NCBI GenBank assembly: GCA_041908165.1
Contig: JAYRFV010000083.1
Span: 1 to 54,329 of the forward strand
Direction: 5' to 3'
Origin: JACQZU01 sp041908165
GTDB lineage: Bacteria > Acidobacteriota > Holophagae > Holophagales > Holophagaceae
DNA: 54,329 nt
This document shows, one piece after another, positions 17,536 to 25,710 of this stretch; position 1 is the stretch's first letter, and each line of letters opens with the position of its first letter. Under the pieces are notes generated by a model. The model was not told the DNA's origin and made no database searches. It saw nothing but the letters and a program-made list of their open reading frames with translations. A program made the translations under genes and the position numbers.

Positions 17536-20500
17536 ACCTGCGCAGCGCTTGGCTCGGCCACTGGGAGCCGCCCTGGGAGCTCGGCCGGGGACGCCGCTGG
17601 GGAGACACGCACTGGGCGCTCTCCGCCGTAGCCCAGGCCTTCATGCTGGGGGGGTCGGAAGGCCGCTGGCCGGAGCTGGCGTGGACGGCCCGCCGGTCGA
17701 CCGGGCCGAGGCCGGCGGGTCCGCCGGCGGGGTTCGGGCCGCGCCCGCGGCCGGACTGGGTGGCCCTGCTCCGCCACGGCAGCCCCGCCACGGATCCCCT
17801 CCGCCGCGCCCGCCGGGAGACCGAACTGATCGCCACCTGCTGGGAAGCCCTGCTCGACGGGGATGGCGGGCCCTGGATGACCGCAGGCTCGGCCCTGCTC
17901 GACCGGTCCACCCTGCTGCGCTGGGTCGGGGTCCTGGGTGCCGTCGATGCCGCCGGCTCCCTGGTCCTTCCCCCCTTCCTCGAACTCCAGGTCCCCCTGG
18001 GCCTGCGGAAGCTCCCCCAGGGCTGGTGGGAGCGCCTGCTGGCGGGCATGGATGCTCAGGGCCGTTTGCTGCCGGAAGGGAGCCCCCCCGACGGCCTGCC
18101 CTGGGAGGAGCTCCGGCCGCACCTGCAGCCCCTGCGCCTGGCGGAACTGCCGGAGCCCCTGCGGGCCATGCGCGGCGATCCCCGGCTGATGGAGGTTCCC
18201 GGGGGGGGCTGGGTGGTGGATCCGGACCTCCGCGCCTGGGCCCGGGGCTGGGGCGCAGGGCCGGAGGCCCTTCGCGCCCTCCAGCCGGCAGGCCTGGCGC
18301 TGGGCGATGCAGGATCGCCTGGATTGTCCGCGGTGCTGAAAGGCAAGGTCCCGCCCGCCGCGGAGGCGCCCGCGGGCTGGCTGCCCTGGATCGAGGCGGA
18401 GCTGGCCAGCGCCCGCCGCACCGAGCCGCCCCCCAGGTCCGGCGACCCCTCCTGGGACCGCCTGAGGGTGCGGTGGGGCGGAGAACTGCCGGCCGCCGGC
18501 CCTGGCCACCCTGCGCTGGGCGAGGACCGGCACGGGTGCGCCGATCCCTTCCACTGGATGGCCGCAGGGCAGCTCGCCTTCCTCGACCATGAGCCGGGAC
18601 GCGCCCTCCGGGCCTTCTCCCTCGCCCACGCCCACTTCTCCCGCCTGGAGGCTGCGGAATGGGCCCGCCGGGCCGCCGCCAACGCCGCCCACAGCGCCCT
18701 GTTCGCCGCCGAGCTGAAGGCCCTGCCGTTCTGGGTCAAGGCCCAGGGCGTCCAGGACAGCCCCTTCCGGGAACTCGATGCCGCCAACCTGGCCCTCGCC
18801 GAAGGACGCTGGGACGAGGCCGATGCCCTGCTCTGGGGCCTGACTTCCACCCACCCGGACTTCCCCTACCCCTGGAGCGCCCTGGCGGAGCGGGGCATGG
18901 TGGAAGGCCGCCGCGACTGGGTGGAGCGGGCCCGGCCGCGGGTCACGGTCGAGCCGCTCGCCAGCCTGGTCGAAGCCTGGCTGGACGGGATGCGCGTCGC
19001 CCCCCCGGAGGACCTCGACGCCGAGACCCGGTTGATCTGGACCTTCCACGGGCTTCGCGCGTCCGGTTCCGACGGCGAGGCGTTCTGGCGAGCCTGGCGG
19101 GCCTGCCCCAACCGGCTGCTTCGCCTCGGGCTGGGCCTGCGCCTGCTCGAGGACCTTCCCGGGCAGCGGACCCCGGAGCGGCTGCTGGGGCTGCAGGCCC
19201 TCGCCGACCGCACCGGGCTTCCCCACTACCAGGACCGGTTGCGCCGGTTGTGGCCGGAACCGGCGGCCGGGGACCGCCGCACGCCCCTGGACCTGGTCCA
19301 GGCCTGGCTGGCGGGGCGGACCCGGCCGGCCTGGGTCCACTGCGGGCCCCGGCTGCCCTTCGAGGCCGGCACCCCCGACCTGCCGCCGGAGCCGCTTCGC
19401 AACCGCCTTCGCCAGGATGGCGCTCTGGGACCGCTGGAATTGGACGGCAGGGTCTGGTGGGGGTTCCCCCTGCGGTGGAACCGCGCGCCGGTGGGTGCGG
19501 CGCTCGTCGAACTGCCGCCCGGAGCGCCCCTGCAGGCGCCCCTCGAACTGGAGCTGCTGGCGCCCTGGCTGGCGGCCCTGTCCCCGCCCGCGGCAATCCC
19601 GCCACAGGCCCAGGAGGGCGAGCTTCTCACCGATGGCAGCGAGCCCATGGGCGGGCTGCTGCGCGAAGTCGCGCGGGTGGCGCCGACGCCGCTGCCGCTG
19701 CTGCTCCTCGGCGGCACCGGCACCGGCAAGGAACTGCTCGCCCGGGAGATCCACCGGCGCTCGGGCCGGAGCGGCGCCTTCGTGCCGGTCAACTGCTCCG
19801 CCTTCGCCGAAGGGGTGCTGGAGTCGGAGCTGTTCGGCCACGTCAAGGGCGCCTTCACGGGCGCCGACCGGGAGCGCCGTGGCGCCATCGAGAGCGCCGA
19901 CGGCGGCACCCTGCTGCTGGACGAGGTCGCCGACCTGTCGCCGCGGCTGCAGTCGATGTTCCTGAGGGTGCTGCAGGAGCAGGAGGTGCGCCGGGTCGGT
20001 TCCGACCGGGTCCACCGGGTGGACGTGCGCTTCCTCGCCGCCACCCACAAGCCGCTGGAGACGCTGGTGGAAGCCGGCGGCTTCCGCCGGGACCTCTGGT
20101 ACCGGCTGCAGGGCACCGTGCTGCGCCTGCCCTCGCTGCGCGAACGCCGCCACGAGCTTCCCTGGCTGCTGCCACGGGTGGTTTCGCTGCTCGCCCGGCG
20201 GCTCAAGCGCGAGCCCCCGGCGCTGGCCCCGGGCCTGGCCCAGGCTCTCGGGGCCCTGCCCTGGCCCGGCAACTTCCGGGAATTCCGGCACGCGGTGGAA
20301 CGGGCCCTTCTGCGCTGCGGGGAGGAGCCCCTCGGCCCCGGCCACTTCCCGGAGCTGGAGGCCCCCGCGGTCCAGGGGCGCGGCTGGTTCGAGGCCACCC
20401 ACGACTTCCAGCGCAGGCTCCTGCTGGAGACCCTCCGCAGGCACCGCTTCAAGGGGACCGAGGCGGCCCGCACCCTCGGACTGGCCCGTCCCGCCCTGTA

Positions 20501-20579
20501 CACCGCGGCGCGCCGCCTGGGCCTCGACCTGGCCCGCGAGAAGGAGCGGTGGGAGGCCGAGGGGGCCGCACCGGACTGA
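17532..20579 (+). CDS. sigma-54-dependent transcriptional activator with large atypical N-terminal region
   Basis: A 1015-residue protein whose C-terminal third is a complete bacterial enhancer-binding activator: Walker A GGTGTGKE (727-734), the sigma-54-contacting GAFTGA loop (773-778), Walker B LLLDE (794-798), an arginine-finger region and a Fis-type helix-turn-helix at the end (TEAARTLGLARPALYTAARRL). The first 680 residues contain no receiver, GAF or PAS signature that I can see. The part around residues 330-480 has TPR-like helices (GRALRAFSLAHAHF; EGRWDEADALLWGL). No ATG or GTG is suitable at the beginning; the TTG at 17532 overlaps the aroA stop as TTGA. Its input signal and target promoters are unknown. 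Confidence 0.85.
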   Translation: MNLRSAWLGHWEPPWELGRGRRWGDTHWALSAVAQAFMLGGSEGRWPELAWTARRSTGPRPAGPPAGFGPRPRPDWVALLRHGSPATDPLRRARRETELIATCWEALLDGDGGPWMTAGSALLDRSTLLRWVGVLGAVDAAGSLVLPPFLELQVPLGLRKLPQGWWERLLAGMDAQGRLLPEGSPPDGLPWEELRPHLQPLRLAELPEPLRAMRGDPRLMEVPGGGWVVDPDLRAWARGWGAGPEALRALQPAGLALGDAGSPGLSAVLKGKVPPAAEAPAGWLPWIEAELASARRTEPPPRSGDPSWDRLRVRWGGELPAAGPGHPALGEDRHGCADPFHWMAAGQLAFLDHEPGRALRAFSLAHAHFSRLEAAEWARRAAANAAHSALFAAELKALPFWVKAQGVQDSPFRELDAANLALAEGRWDEADALLWGLTSTHPDFPYPWSALAERGMVEGRRDWVERARPRVTVEPLASLVEAWLDGMRVAPPEDLDAETRLIWTFHGLRASGSDGEAFWRAWRACPNRLLRLGLGLRLLEDLPGQRTPERLLGLQALADRTGLPHYQDRLRRLWPEPAAGDRRTPLDLVQAWLAGRTRPAWVHCGPRLPFEAGTPDLPPEPLRNRLRQDGALGPLELDGRVWWGFPLRWNRAPVGAALVELPPGAPLQAPLELELLAPWLAALSPPAAIPPQAQEGELLTDGSEPMGGLLREVARVAPTPLPLLLLGGTGTGKELLAREIHRRSGRSGAFVPVNCSAFAEGVLESELFGHVKGAFTGADRERRGAIESADGGTLLLDEVADLSPRLQSMFLRVLQEQEVRRVGSDRVHRVDVRFLAATHKPLETLVEAGGFRRDLWYRLQGTVLRLPSLRERRHELPWLLPRVVSLLARRLKREPPALAPGLAQALGALPWPGNFREFRHAVERALLRCGEEPLGPGHFPELEAPAVQGRGWFEATHDFQRRLLLETLRRHRFKGTEAARTLGLARPALYTAARRLGLDLAREKERWEAEGAAPD

Positions 20580-20591
20580 ACCCGGGTTCAG
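20576..20591. repeat. 16-bp perfect palindrome at a convergent gene junction
   Basis: CTGAACCCGGGTTCAG reads identically on both strands and contains the TGA stops of both the sigma-54 activator gene and mutL. It has no loop and no T-run, so it is not an obvious terminator; it may be an accident of two identical stop contexts facing each other. Confidence 0.5.
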
Positions 20592-22405
20592 CTCCTTCGG
20601 CCGAAGCTGCGCTCCAGTTCGGCGAGGGTGAGCTTCTTCAGGATCGGCCGGCCGTGCGGGCAGGTGTGCGGCACCTCGCAGGCGAGCAGGTCCTCCACCA
20701 GCCCCAGGGCCAGCTCCGGCGTAAGCCGGTGGTGCTTCTTGATCGCCGCGCGGCAGGCCAGCTCGGCGTTGAGGTCGCGGCGGAAGCTGTCGAGGGTGGC
20801 CCCTCCGCTTCCGGCCATCCGGCGCCCCAGGTCCAGCAGCAGCGCCTCCGGATCCCGGTCCACCAGGAAGTCCGGCAAGGCGCGGACCAGCACGGCGTCC
20901 GGGGCGAAGGCCTCGACCTCCAGGCCGATCGCCACCATCGCCTCCAGGAAGGGCGCCAGCCGCGACACCGCGGCCGGCCCCAGCTGCACCACCCGCGGAG
21001 GCAGGAGCGGCTGGGTGGCGGGCGCGTGGCGGCGCAGGAAGAGCCGCTCGAACAGGACCCGCTCGTGGGCGACGTGCTGGTCCACGATCCAGAGTTCGGG
21101 GCCGGCATCGCCCGGTGCCTCGACCAGCAGGTAGGTGTCCTGGAAGGCCCCGAGCAGCTTCAGCCCGGCCGCGGCATAGGAGGCGGGCGCCTCGGCGGCC
21201 AGGGCCGGCAGCGGACCGTCCGGGTAGACCGGATCCAGGGGGCGCGTGTCGAACCGGTCCCCGCCGAAGGCCGACTCCAGCGCGGCGAGCGCGCCGCCTC
21301 CGTGCTCCGAGGGATGTGCGGACCAGAGCCGCGGATGTTCCTGGGTGCCGACGCGGTCGCGCAGGGTGGGGATCGCCGGGCCGGGCGGCGGCGGCAGCTC
21401 CAGCACCGAAGCCAGTCCACCCTTGAGCCCAGTCCAGGCATCACGCGCGGCCCGGCTCACCCAGGGGAAGATCCGGTGCGGGTCGCGGAAGCGGACCTCC
21501 GCCTTGGTGGGGTGGACGTTCACATCCACGGCCTCGGGCGGCAACTCCAGGAACAGCACCACCGCCGGGTAGGACCCCTTGGCGAAGAAGCCCTCCCAGC
21601 CCTCGGCCAGGGCCGCGAGCAGCAGCCGGTCGCGGACGCTGCGGCCATTGACGAACAGGTAGAGGTGGCTGCGGTCGCGAAAGCTGAGGTCGGGCGGGCT
21701 CAGCCAGCCCTGCAGGCTCCAGGGCGGGGTTCCCTCGCTGAACCGCTCCAGCCGGGACAGCCTCTCTCCCAGCAGGGGCGCGAGGCGGGCGCCGCCATCC
21801 GCCACGGGGGGCAGCACGAGTTCAGCGCCGCGGTCGGTCCGCACCGACCAGCGCACCTGGGGCGTGGCCAGCGCCAGCCGGGTCACCACCCCCCAGAGGT
21901 GGGCGTGCTCGGTGTCGGTCCCCTTCAGGAACCGCCGGCGCGCCGGCAGCTGACCGAAGAGGTCGCGGATCGTCACCGAGGTGCCCCGGCTGCGGGGTGC
22001 CGGCTGGACCTCCTTGATCACCCCGAACTCGGCGCGCAGCCGGTGCCCGGCGCCCTCCTCCCCGGCGCTGTGCAGCTCGAACCGGGTCACCGAGGCGATC
22101 GACGGCAGGGCCTCGCCGCGGAAGCCGTAGCTGGCCAGGTGTCCGAGGTCGTCGGCGCTGTGGATCTTGCTGGTGGCGTGCCGTTCCAGGGCCAGGTACA
22201 GCTCGTCCCGGTCCATTCCGCAGCCGTCGTCCGCCACCGAGAGGAGCCGCTTCCCGCCCTCCTCCCAAACCAGGTCCAGGCGCGCGGCGCCCGCGTCCAG
22301 GGCGTTCTCCACCAGCTCCTTGAGGACCGAGGCCGGCCGCTCGACCACCTCGCCCGCGGCGATCTGGTTGGCGACCTGGTCGGGCAGTACGCGGATGCGG
22401 GGCAT
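20588..22405 (-). CDS. mutL: DNA mismatch repair protein MutL
   Basis: Couples MutS mismatch recognition to strand incision. The GHKL ATPase motifs are intact: NQIAAGEVVERP, ELVENALDAGA, DDGCGMD and GFRGEALPSIASV, followed by the GTSVTIRDLF and LPARRRFLKG segments. The C-terminal domain has DQHVAHERVLFE, matching the metal-binding nuclease motif DQHA-x2-E-x4-E apart from alanine to valine, with ACRAAIKKHH and CPHGRP also present. It is therefore probably a nicking MutL, as in bacteria without MutH. The 605-residue length is normal. It is the last gene of a leftward operon with the flavin-redox genes, 21 bases after the membrane protein gene; mutS is not in the window. Confidence 0.95.
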   Translation of the reverse strand: MPRIRVLPDQVANQIAAGEVVERPASVLKELVENALDAGAARLDLVWEEGGKRLLSVADDGCGMDRDELYLALERHATSKIHSADDLGHLASYGFRGEALPSIASVTRFELHSAGEEGAGHRLRAEFGVIKEVQPAPRSRGTSVTIRDLFGQLPARRRFLKGTDTEHAHLWGVVTRLALATPQVRWSVRTDRGAELVLPPVADGGARLAPLLGERLSRLERFSEGTPPWSLQGWLSPPDLSFRDRSHLYLFVNGRSVRDRLLLAALAEGWEGFFAKGSYPAVVLFLELPPEAVDVNVHPTKAEVRFRDPHRIFPWVSRAARDAWTGLKGGLASVLELPPPPGPAIPTLRDRVGTQEHPRLWSAHPSEHGGGALAALESAFGGDRFDTRPLDPVYPDGPLPALAAEAPASYAAAGLKLLGAFQDTYLLVEAPGDAGPELWIVDQHVAHERVLFERLFLRRHAPATQPLLPPRVVQLGPAAVSRLAPFLEAMVAIGLEVEAFAPDAVLVRALPDFLVDRDPEALLLDLGRRMAGSGGATLDSFRRDLNAELACRAAIKKHHRLTPELALGLVEDLLACEVPHTCPHGRPILKKLTLAELERSFGRRS

Positions 22406-22426
22406 GGCCTAGTCTACGCCGGCAAC

Positions 22427-22879
22427 TCAGCCGCCTTCCGGCCTCATGACCACCGATGTTACCGGTTGCGGGCCACGGGCCGAGTGCACCAGGTAGGCAC
22501 CCAGGAACACCAGGCCGCCAAGGCCATGCACCCAGGCCCACGCGGAGCGCCAGGCGGGTTCGCTGCAAACCTGCACGGCGTAACCGCCCAGCACCATCGG
22601 CGCCAGTCCGGCCAGCAGCAGCGCCCCGCTGGTGCCTGCGCGCACCCGGCCGTCGCGGACCAGCGGCTGCACGTGGCCCTTCAGCACCGCACCCAGGGCC
22701 AGCACCAGCAGCGGCCCAGCCAGCACGTGCAGGTGCTGGAGGGCCGCCTGCCACGGGTGCGGTTCGGGGCCGAATTCGCCCGCGCGCCGCCCGAAGTAGC
22801 GCAGCCAGCCGTACAGCAGGCCGCTGCCGGCGGTGGTCCACGCCGCCAGGTGCAGGCTCCAGCGCTCGAAGGCGCTCAT
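22427..22879 (-). CDS. four-helix membrane protein, possible b-type cytochrome partner of the FMN-binding protein
   Basis: A 150-residue integral membrane protein with about four helices. Histidines lie at helix ends: H10 in helix 1, H49/H51 and H69 around helix 2, and H118 and H132 fourteen residues apart around helix 4. This spacing is what bis-histidine haem b ligation across a membrane would need, and such DUF4405-like or cytochrome-b-like proteins often accompany FMN-binding domain proteins and ApbE. Its ATG overlaps the stop of the FMN-binding gene as ATGA. Electron transfer from quinol to the exported flavoprotein is the likely job. Haem binding is inferred from histidine placement alone. 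Confidence 0.6.
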   Translation of the reverse strand: MSAFERWSLHLAAWTTAGSGLLYGWLRYFGRRAGEFGPEPHPWQAALQHLHVLAGPLLVLALGAVLKGHVQPLVRDGRVRAGTSGALLLAGLAPMVLGGYAVQVCSEPAWRSAWAWVHGLGGLVFLGAYLVHSARGPQPVTSVVMRPEGG

Positions 22880-23394
22880 GTCCCCGCTCCGTACAGCACC
22901 TGGAACAGCGCCAGGCCCCGGCGGGAGGCGTCCACCAGGGCATGGGCGGTGAGGGTGCTCCCGGACAGGGGCCGGATGGCCCGGCCCAGGCTCAGTTCTG
23001 CATCCAGGCGGCGGCCATCCATCTGGCGCATCCAGGCCTCCTTCGGCAGGTACTCCTGGGGTTCGTGGAAGCCCACCACCTCGATCCGGCGCAGGCCGCC
23101 GTCGGCGTTCACCGCCACCATCGCGGTGCCGTTCAGGGTGCGCACCCGATGGGTGTCGAAGAAGGCCACTCCAAGCAGGCGGCCGTCCTTGCGCGCTTCA
23201 TAGGCCACCCACCACAGCCCCCGGAGTTCCGTGCCGCACAGGGACCGGGCCTGCTTCGCCTGGATTTCGGTGAGAAAGTGTTCGCGGCGCTGCACGCTGG
23301 CGCCGGGCCAGGCCAGGGCCACCGCTTCGGTGGCGGAGGGGAGCCCGGCGGCGAGCGTTGCCGGGGTCAGCAGGGCGAACAGGGCGCGCTGCAT
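22876..23394 (-). CDS. exported FMN-binding domain protein (covalent flavinylation target)
   Basis: A 172-residue protein with an N-terminal signal peptide (residues 1-17 or so) and an FMN_bind domain. The flavinylation motif near the C-terminus reads SGSTLT (144-149), a variant of the SGATxT/S motif whose threonine accepts FMN through a phosphoester bond from ApbE. Upstream segments (GVAFFDTHRVRTLNGTAMVAV, followed by a LRRIEVVGFHEPQEY strand) fit the family's sheet. It lies between a porin gene and a four-helix membrane protein gene, with apbE at the operon head, so its maturation enzyme is supplied locally. It would carry electrons in the periplasm. Confidence 0.8.
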   Translation of the reverse strand: MQRALFALLTPATLAAGLPSATEAVALAWPGASVQRREHFLTEIQAKQARSLCGTELRGLWWVAYEARKDGRLLGVAFFDTHRVRTLNGTAMVAVNADGGLRRIEVVGFHEPQEYLPKEAWMRQMDGRRLDAELSLGRAIRPLSGSTLTAHALVDASRRGLALFQVLYGAGT

Positions 23395-23402
23395 GGCACG
23401 GC

Positions 23403-24716
23403 TCAGAAGTAGTAGCCCAGGGCCAGCGTGGCCTGGTTGCGGCCGGTGCGGGCCTCGTTGCGGATGCGGCTGAAGTCGGCCTTCACCGCGACCTGCGGGA
23501 TCGGCTTGTAGACCAGGCCAGCGGTCAGGTAGCGCTCGTCCAGGGAGAGGTCCTTGGCCACTCCGGCGGCAACCTCGGCTTGCCGCTCGATGCGCTCGGC
23601 GCGGGCGAACGGCACCAGCGCCTGGCGGCCGCCGCCGCGGCACAGCAGGTCGTAGCCGAACTCGAGGTAGTGCCCACGCTGCAGCGTTCCCACTTCGCGC
23701 AGGGCGCCGCTGGCCGGAAGCCCGGCAGCGTCGAGGGTGGTCCGCACGGCCAGCGCCCGCACCTGCCAGCCGCGGCCCTTCCACTCCGCGTGCAGGTCGA
23801 TCAGGCGGGTGGCCAGGCTCGGCAATCCATCGCCCGGCTGGCTGTTGCCGGAGAAGAAGCTCGCACCCACGGTCGCGCCTGGCAGCGGGCTCCAGTCCAG
23901 GCGGCCGGTCAAGGCCCAGCTTTCCGCGATCGACCGGGCCCCCTGCTGGCGGCCCCCGCCAATCCCGGCCTTGGTGAACTTCGAGCCGTCCAGCCCGGCG
24001 ACGAGGTAGGCGCGGTAGGCGAAGCCCTGTCCCAGGTCCCCGTGCACGCCGGCGCCGTTCTCGCGCCAGGTGGTGGGAATCAGGCTGCGCTCCAGGGCCG
24101 GCCGGGCCGCGCCCAGGAAGGTCGGCGGCTCGTGCATCTCGTTGATGAACCCGACCGGGACCAGCACCATGCCGGCCCGCACGTTGAGGGCCGGCGAAAC
24201 CAGGAAGTCCAGGTAGGCGAACTCCAGCTCCACGTCGCCCGGGCGGTTGGCCTTCACGTCGGTCACCAGGCCTTGGGCGTTCTTGGTGACCGTCTGCGAA
24301 CCGGCGGCATAGGCATGCTCGAATTCCAGCTCCATGTTGAACACCAGCGAATCGCTGAACTTGTACCCGGCGTACAGGATCTGCCGGTAGAAGTCGATGG
24401 TGTTGGCCCTGGGACTGTAGGTTCCGTTCTCCAGGGTCGACTGGAAGTTCTCGTAGACCATTTCGCCGTAGCCGCCGATGGAGAGCCCGGACTTCACCCC
24501 GTACACCTTGGAGGCCGCCGGGGCGAAGCCGTGCTTGCCCTCGCCGGCTTCCGGCAGGGCGGTTCCGGACTTCTGCTGTTCCAGCTCCTTGGAGAGGATC
24601 TCCAGCTTGCGCTCCAGTTCGGCGACGCGCTGGGCGGTGTCGGGTTTCGGCGGTTCCTGCGCGCCGAGGGCGGCGGCACAGAGCACCAAGGTCAGGGTGG
24701 ACAGCAGGGTTTTCAC
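23403..24716 (-). CDS. outer-membrane beta-barrel porin with N-terminal coiled coil
   Basis: A 437-residue protein with a signal peptide (residues 1-19), a short coiled coil (RVAELERKLEILSKELEQQ, about 28-46), and then a long barrel region with alternating aromatic strands (GGYGEMVYENF, FYRQILYAGYKF, ELEFAYLDFLVS). It ends in LALGYYF, the C-terminal phenylalanine expected of outer-membrane barrels. The layout resembles phosphate-selective or OprP-like porins with a trimerising coiled coil. The GTG at 24716 overlaps the apbE stop as GTGA and has GGAGAT upstream. Within a flavin-redox operon it may pass a metal complex or an electron-transfer substrate; its cargo is not evident. Confidence 0.8.
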   Translation of the reverse strand: MKTLLSTLTLVLCAAALGAQEPPKPDTAQRVAELERKLEILSKELEQQKSGTALPEAGEGKHGFAPAASKVYGVKSGLSIGGYGEMVYENFQSTLENGTYSPRANTIDFYRQILYAGYKFSDSLVFNMELEFEHAYAAGSQTVTKNAQGLVTDVKANRPGDVELEFAYLDFLVSPALNVRAGMVLVPVGFINEMHEPPTFLGAARPALERSLIPTTWRENGAGVHGDLGQGFAYRAYLVAGLDGSKFTKAGIGGGRQQGARSIAESWALTGRLDWSPLPGATVGASFFSGNSQPGDGLPSLATRLIDLHAEWKGRGWQVRALAVRTTLDAAGLPASGALREVGTLQRGHYLEFGYDLLCRGGGRQALVPFARAERIERQAEVAAGVAKDLSLDERYLTAGLVYKPIPQVAVKADFSRIRNEARTGRNQATLALGYYF

Positions 24717-25609
24717 GGGCGATCTCCGGGAAGGAAGGTGGGATTCAGGGCTGCGAAGGCGCTGCTGGCGCGGTGGTGACCGTCCGCAAACAGGAACAAG
24801 GCCGGCAGGTGGTTGCACTCGGCCCAGGCGAGGCCCGCCTCCGGACCGAGCACGTAGAGGGCCGTGGAGAGGACGTCGGCATCGAAGGCCGAAGGGGCAA
24901 CCACCGACACCGAGCCCCAGGCTGCGCAGGGCGCTCCGGATCGGGGGTCGACGAGGTGCCGGCCGCGCTCCGAGCAGCCGCTGGTGCTGAGGCTGGCGTC
25001 GCGCAGGTCCAGGGCCACGCGAGGCACCTGCCGCCGCCGGGGATCGGCGATCTCGACCCGCAGGGGCCGGCCCCAGGCCAGCAGCTGGCCGCCGAGATCC
25101 AGCCAGCCGCAGGTGGCCGCCGATGCCCGCCGGGCCGCGTCGAGGGCGTAGCCCTTGAGGAAGGCGCCGTCCTCGATGCCAGCCCCCTGCAGCAGACGGG
25201 CGCGGCCCCGGGCCGGGTCCAGTTCGAGCAGGGAGCACCCGTAGCCGCCTTGACCGGGTCCACCCGGTCGCACGCCGCGGGCCTGGAGCAGGGCCCGCAG
25301 GACCGGATCGAAGGCGCCGCCGGTGCGCCGGCTCCAGACCTGGGCACGGTCCAGCAGCTGCAGCCATTCCGGGGCGAGCGGCTGCCAGGCGCCCCCGGCC
25401 GCGGTCAGCCGGGACCAGTCGGAGCCTGGACGCCAGGTCGAGCAGGCCGCCTCGATGCGTTCCACTTCGGCCAGGGCGGCTTCCGCGGCCGGACCCTCGA
25501 GGTGCACCGTCAGGCGGGTCCCCATGGCGTAGACCAGGCGCTGGATCGGCGGGGCGGCGGCCGCGAAGAGGGGGAGGAGGAGGGAGGCAGGAGCGAGAAC
25601 GCGAACCAT
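24713..25609 (-). CDS. apbE: FAD:protein FMN transferase (ApbE family)
   Basis: Exported, Mg-dependent enzyme that cleaves FAD and attaches FMN to a threonine of target flavoproteins. Diagnostic segments are MGTRLTVHL near the N-terminus, LKGYALDAARR, WLDLGGQLLAWG, LSTSGCSERGRHLVDPRSGAP and ADVLSTALYVLG. A signal peptide (LAPASLLLPLFAAAA) precedes the domain and has no lipobox cysteine. The ATG at 25609 is favoured because it places the signal peptide at the N-terminus, but it lacks a Shine-Dalgarno sequence and starts one base from a Fur-like palindrome. An in-frame ATG at 25681 would put a non-signal-like 24-residue extension in front. First gene of the operon down to mutL. Confidence 0.85.
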   Translation of the reverse strand: MVRVLAPASLLLPLFAAAAPPIQRLVYAMGTRLTVHLEGPAAEAALAEVERIEAACSTWRPGSDWSRLTAAGGAWQPLAPEWLQLLDRAQVWSRRTGGAFDPVLRALLQARGVRPGGPGQGGYGCSLLELDPARGRARLLQGAGIEDGAFLKGYALDAARRASAATCGWLDLGGQLLAWGRPLRVEIADPRRRQVPRVALDLRDASLSTSGCSERGRHLVDPRSGAPCAAWGSVSVVAPSAFDADVLSTALYVLGPEAGLAWAECNHLPALFLFADGHHRASSAFAALNPTFLPGDRP

Positions 25610-25610
25610 A

Positions 25611-25636
25611 TTGAGATTAATTCTCAAAAAAGAGAA
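25611..25636 (-). promoter_or_regulatory. Fur-like palindromes upstream of apbE
   Basis: TTGAGATTAATTCTCAA (25611-25627) fits the 7-1-7 Fur box form TGAGAAT-N-ATTCTCA with one mismatch. An overlapping second inverted repeat, TTCTC-A6-GAGAA, covers 25621-25636, and a further TGAGTCTCA lies at 25659-25667. This AT-rich patch contrasts with its GC-rich surroundings and lies between the divergent apbE and metallopeptidase genes, so it could control both. Iron control is inferred from the motif; no Fur gene is in the window. Confidence 0.55.
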
Positions 25637-25710
25637 TGAAGCAAGATGTTTTTGTGATTGAGTCTCATGTGTGATTTTCATCACCGCCCCGGCTCCCGCC
25701 ACACTGGGGC

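Noticed and set aside
20576..20591. Perfect palindrome as a bidirectional terminator
   Set aside because: No loop and no T-run on either side; two mirrored TGA contexts explain most of it.
18659..23203. A 1514-codon open frame running across the sigma-54 activator and antisense to mutL
   Set aside because: It spans genes on both strands, its composition is Pro/Ala/Arg-rich, and it has no recognisable domain; codon-bias artefact.
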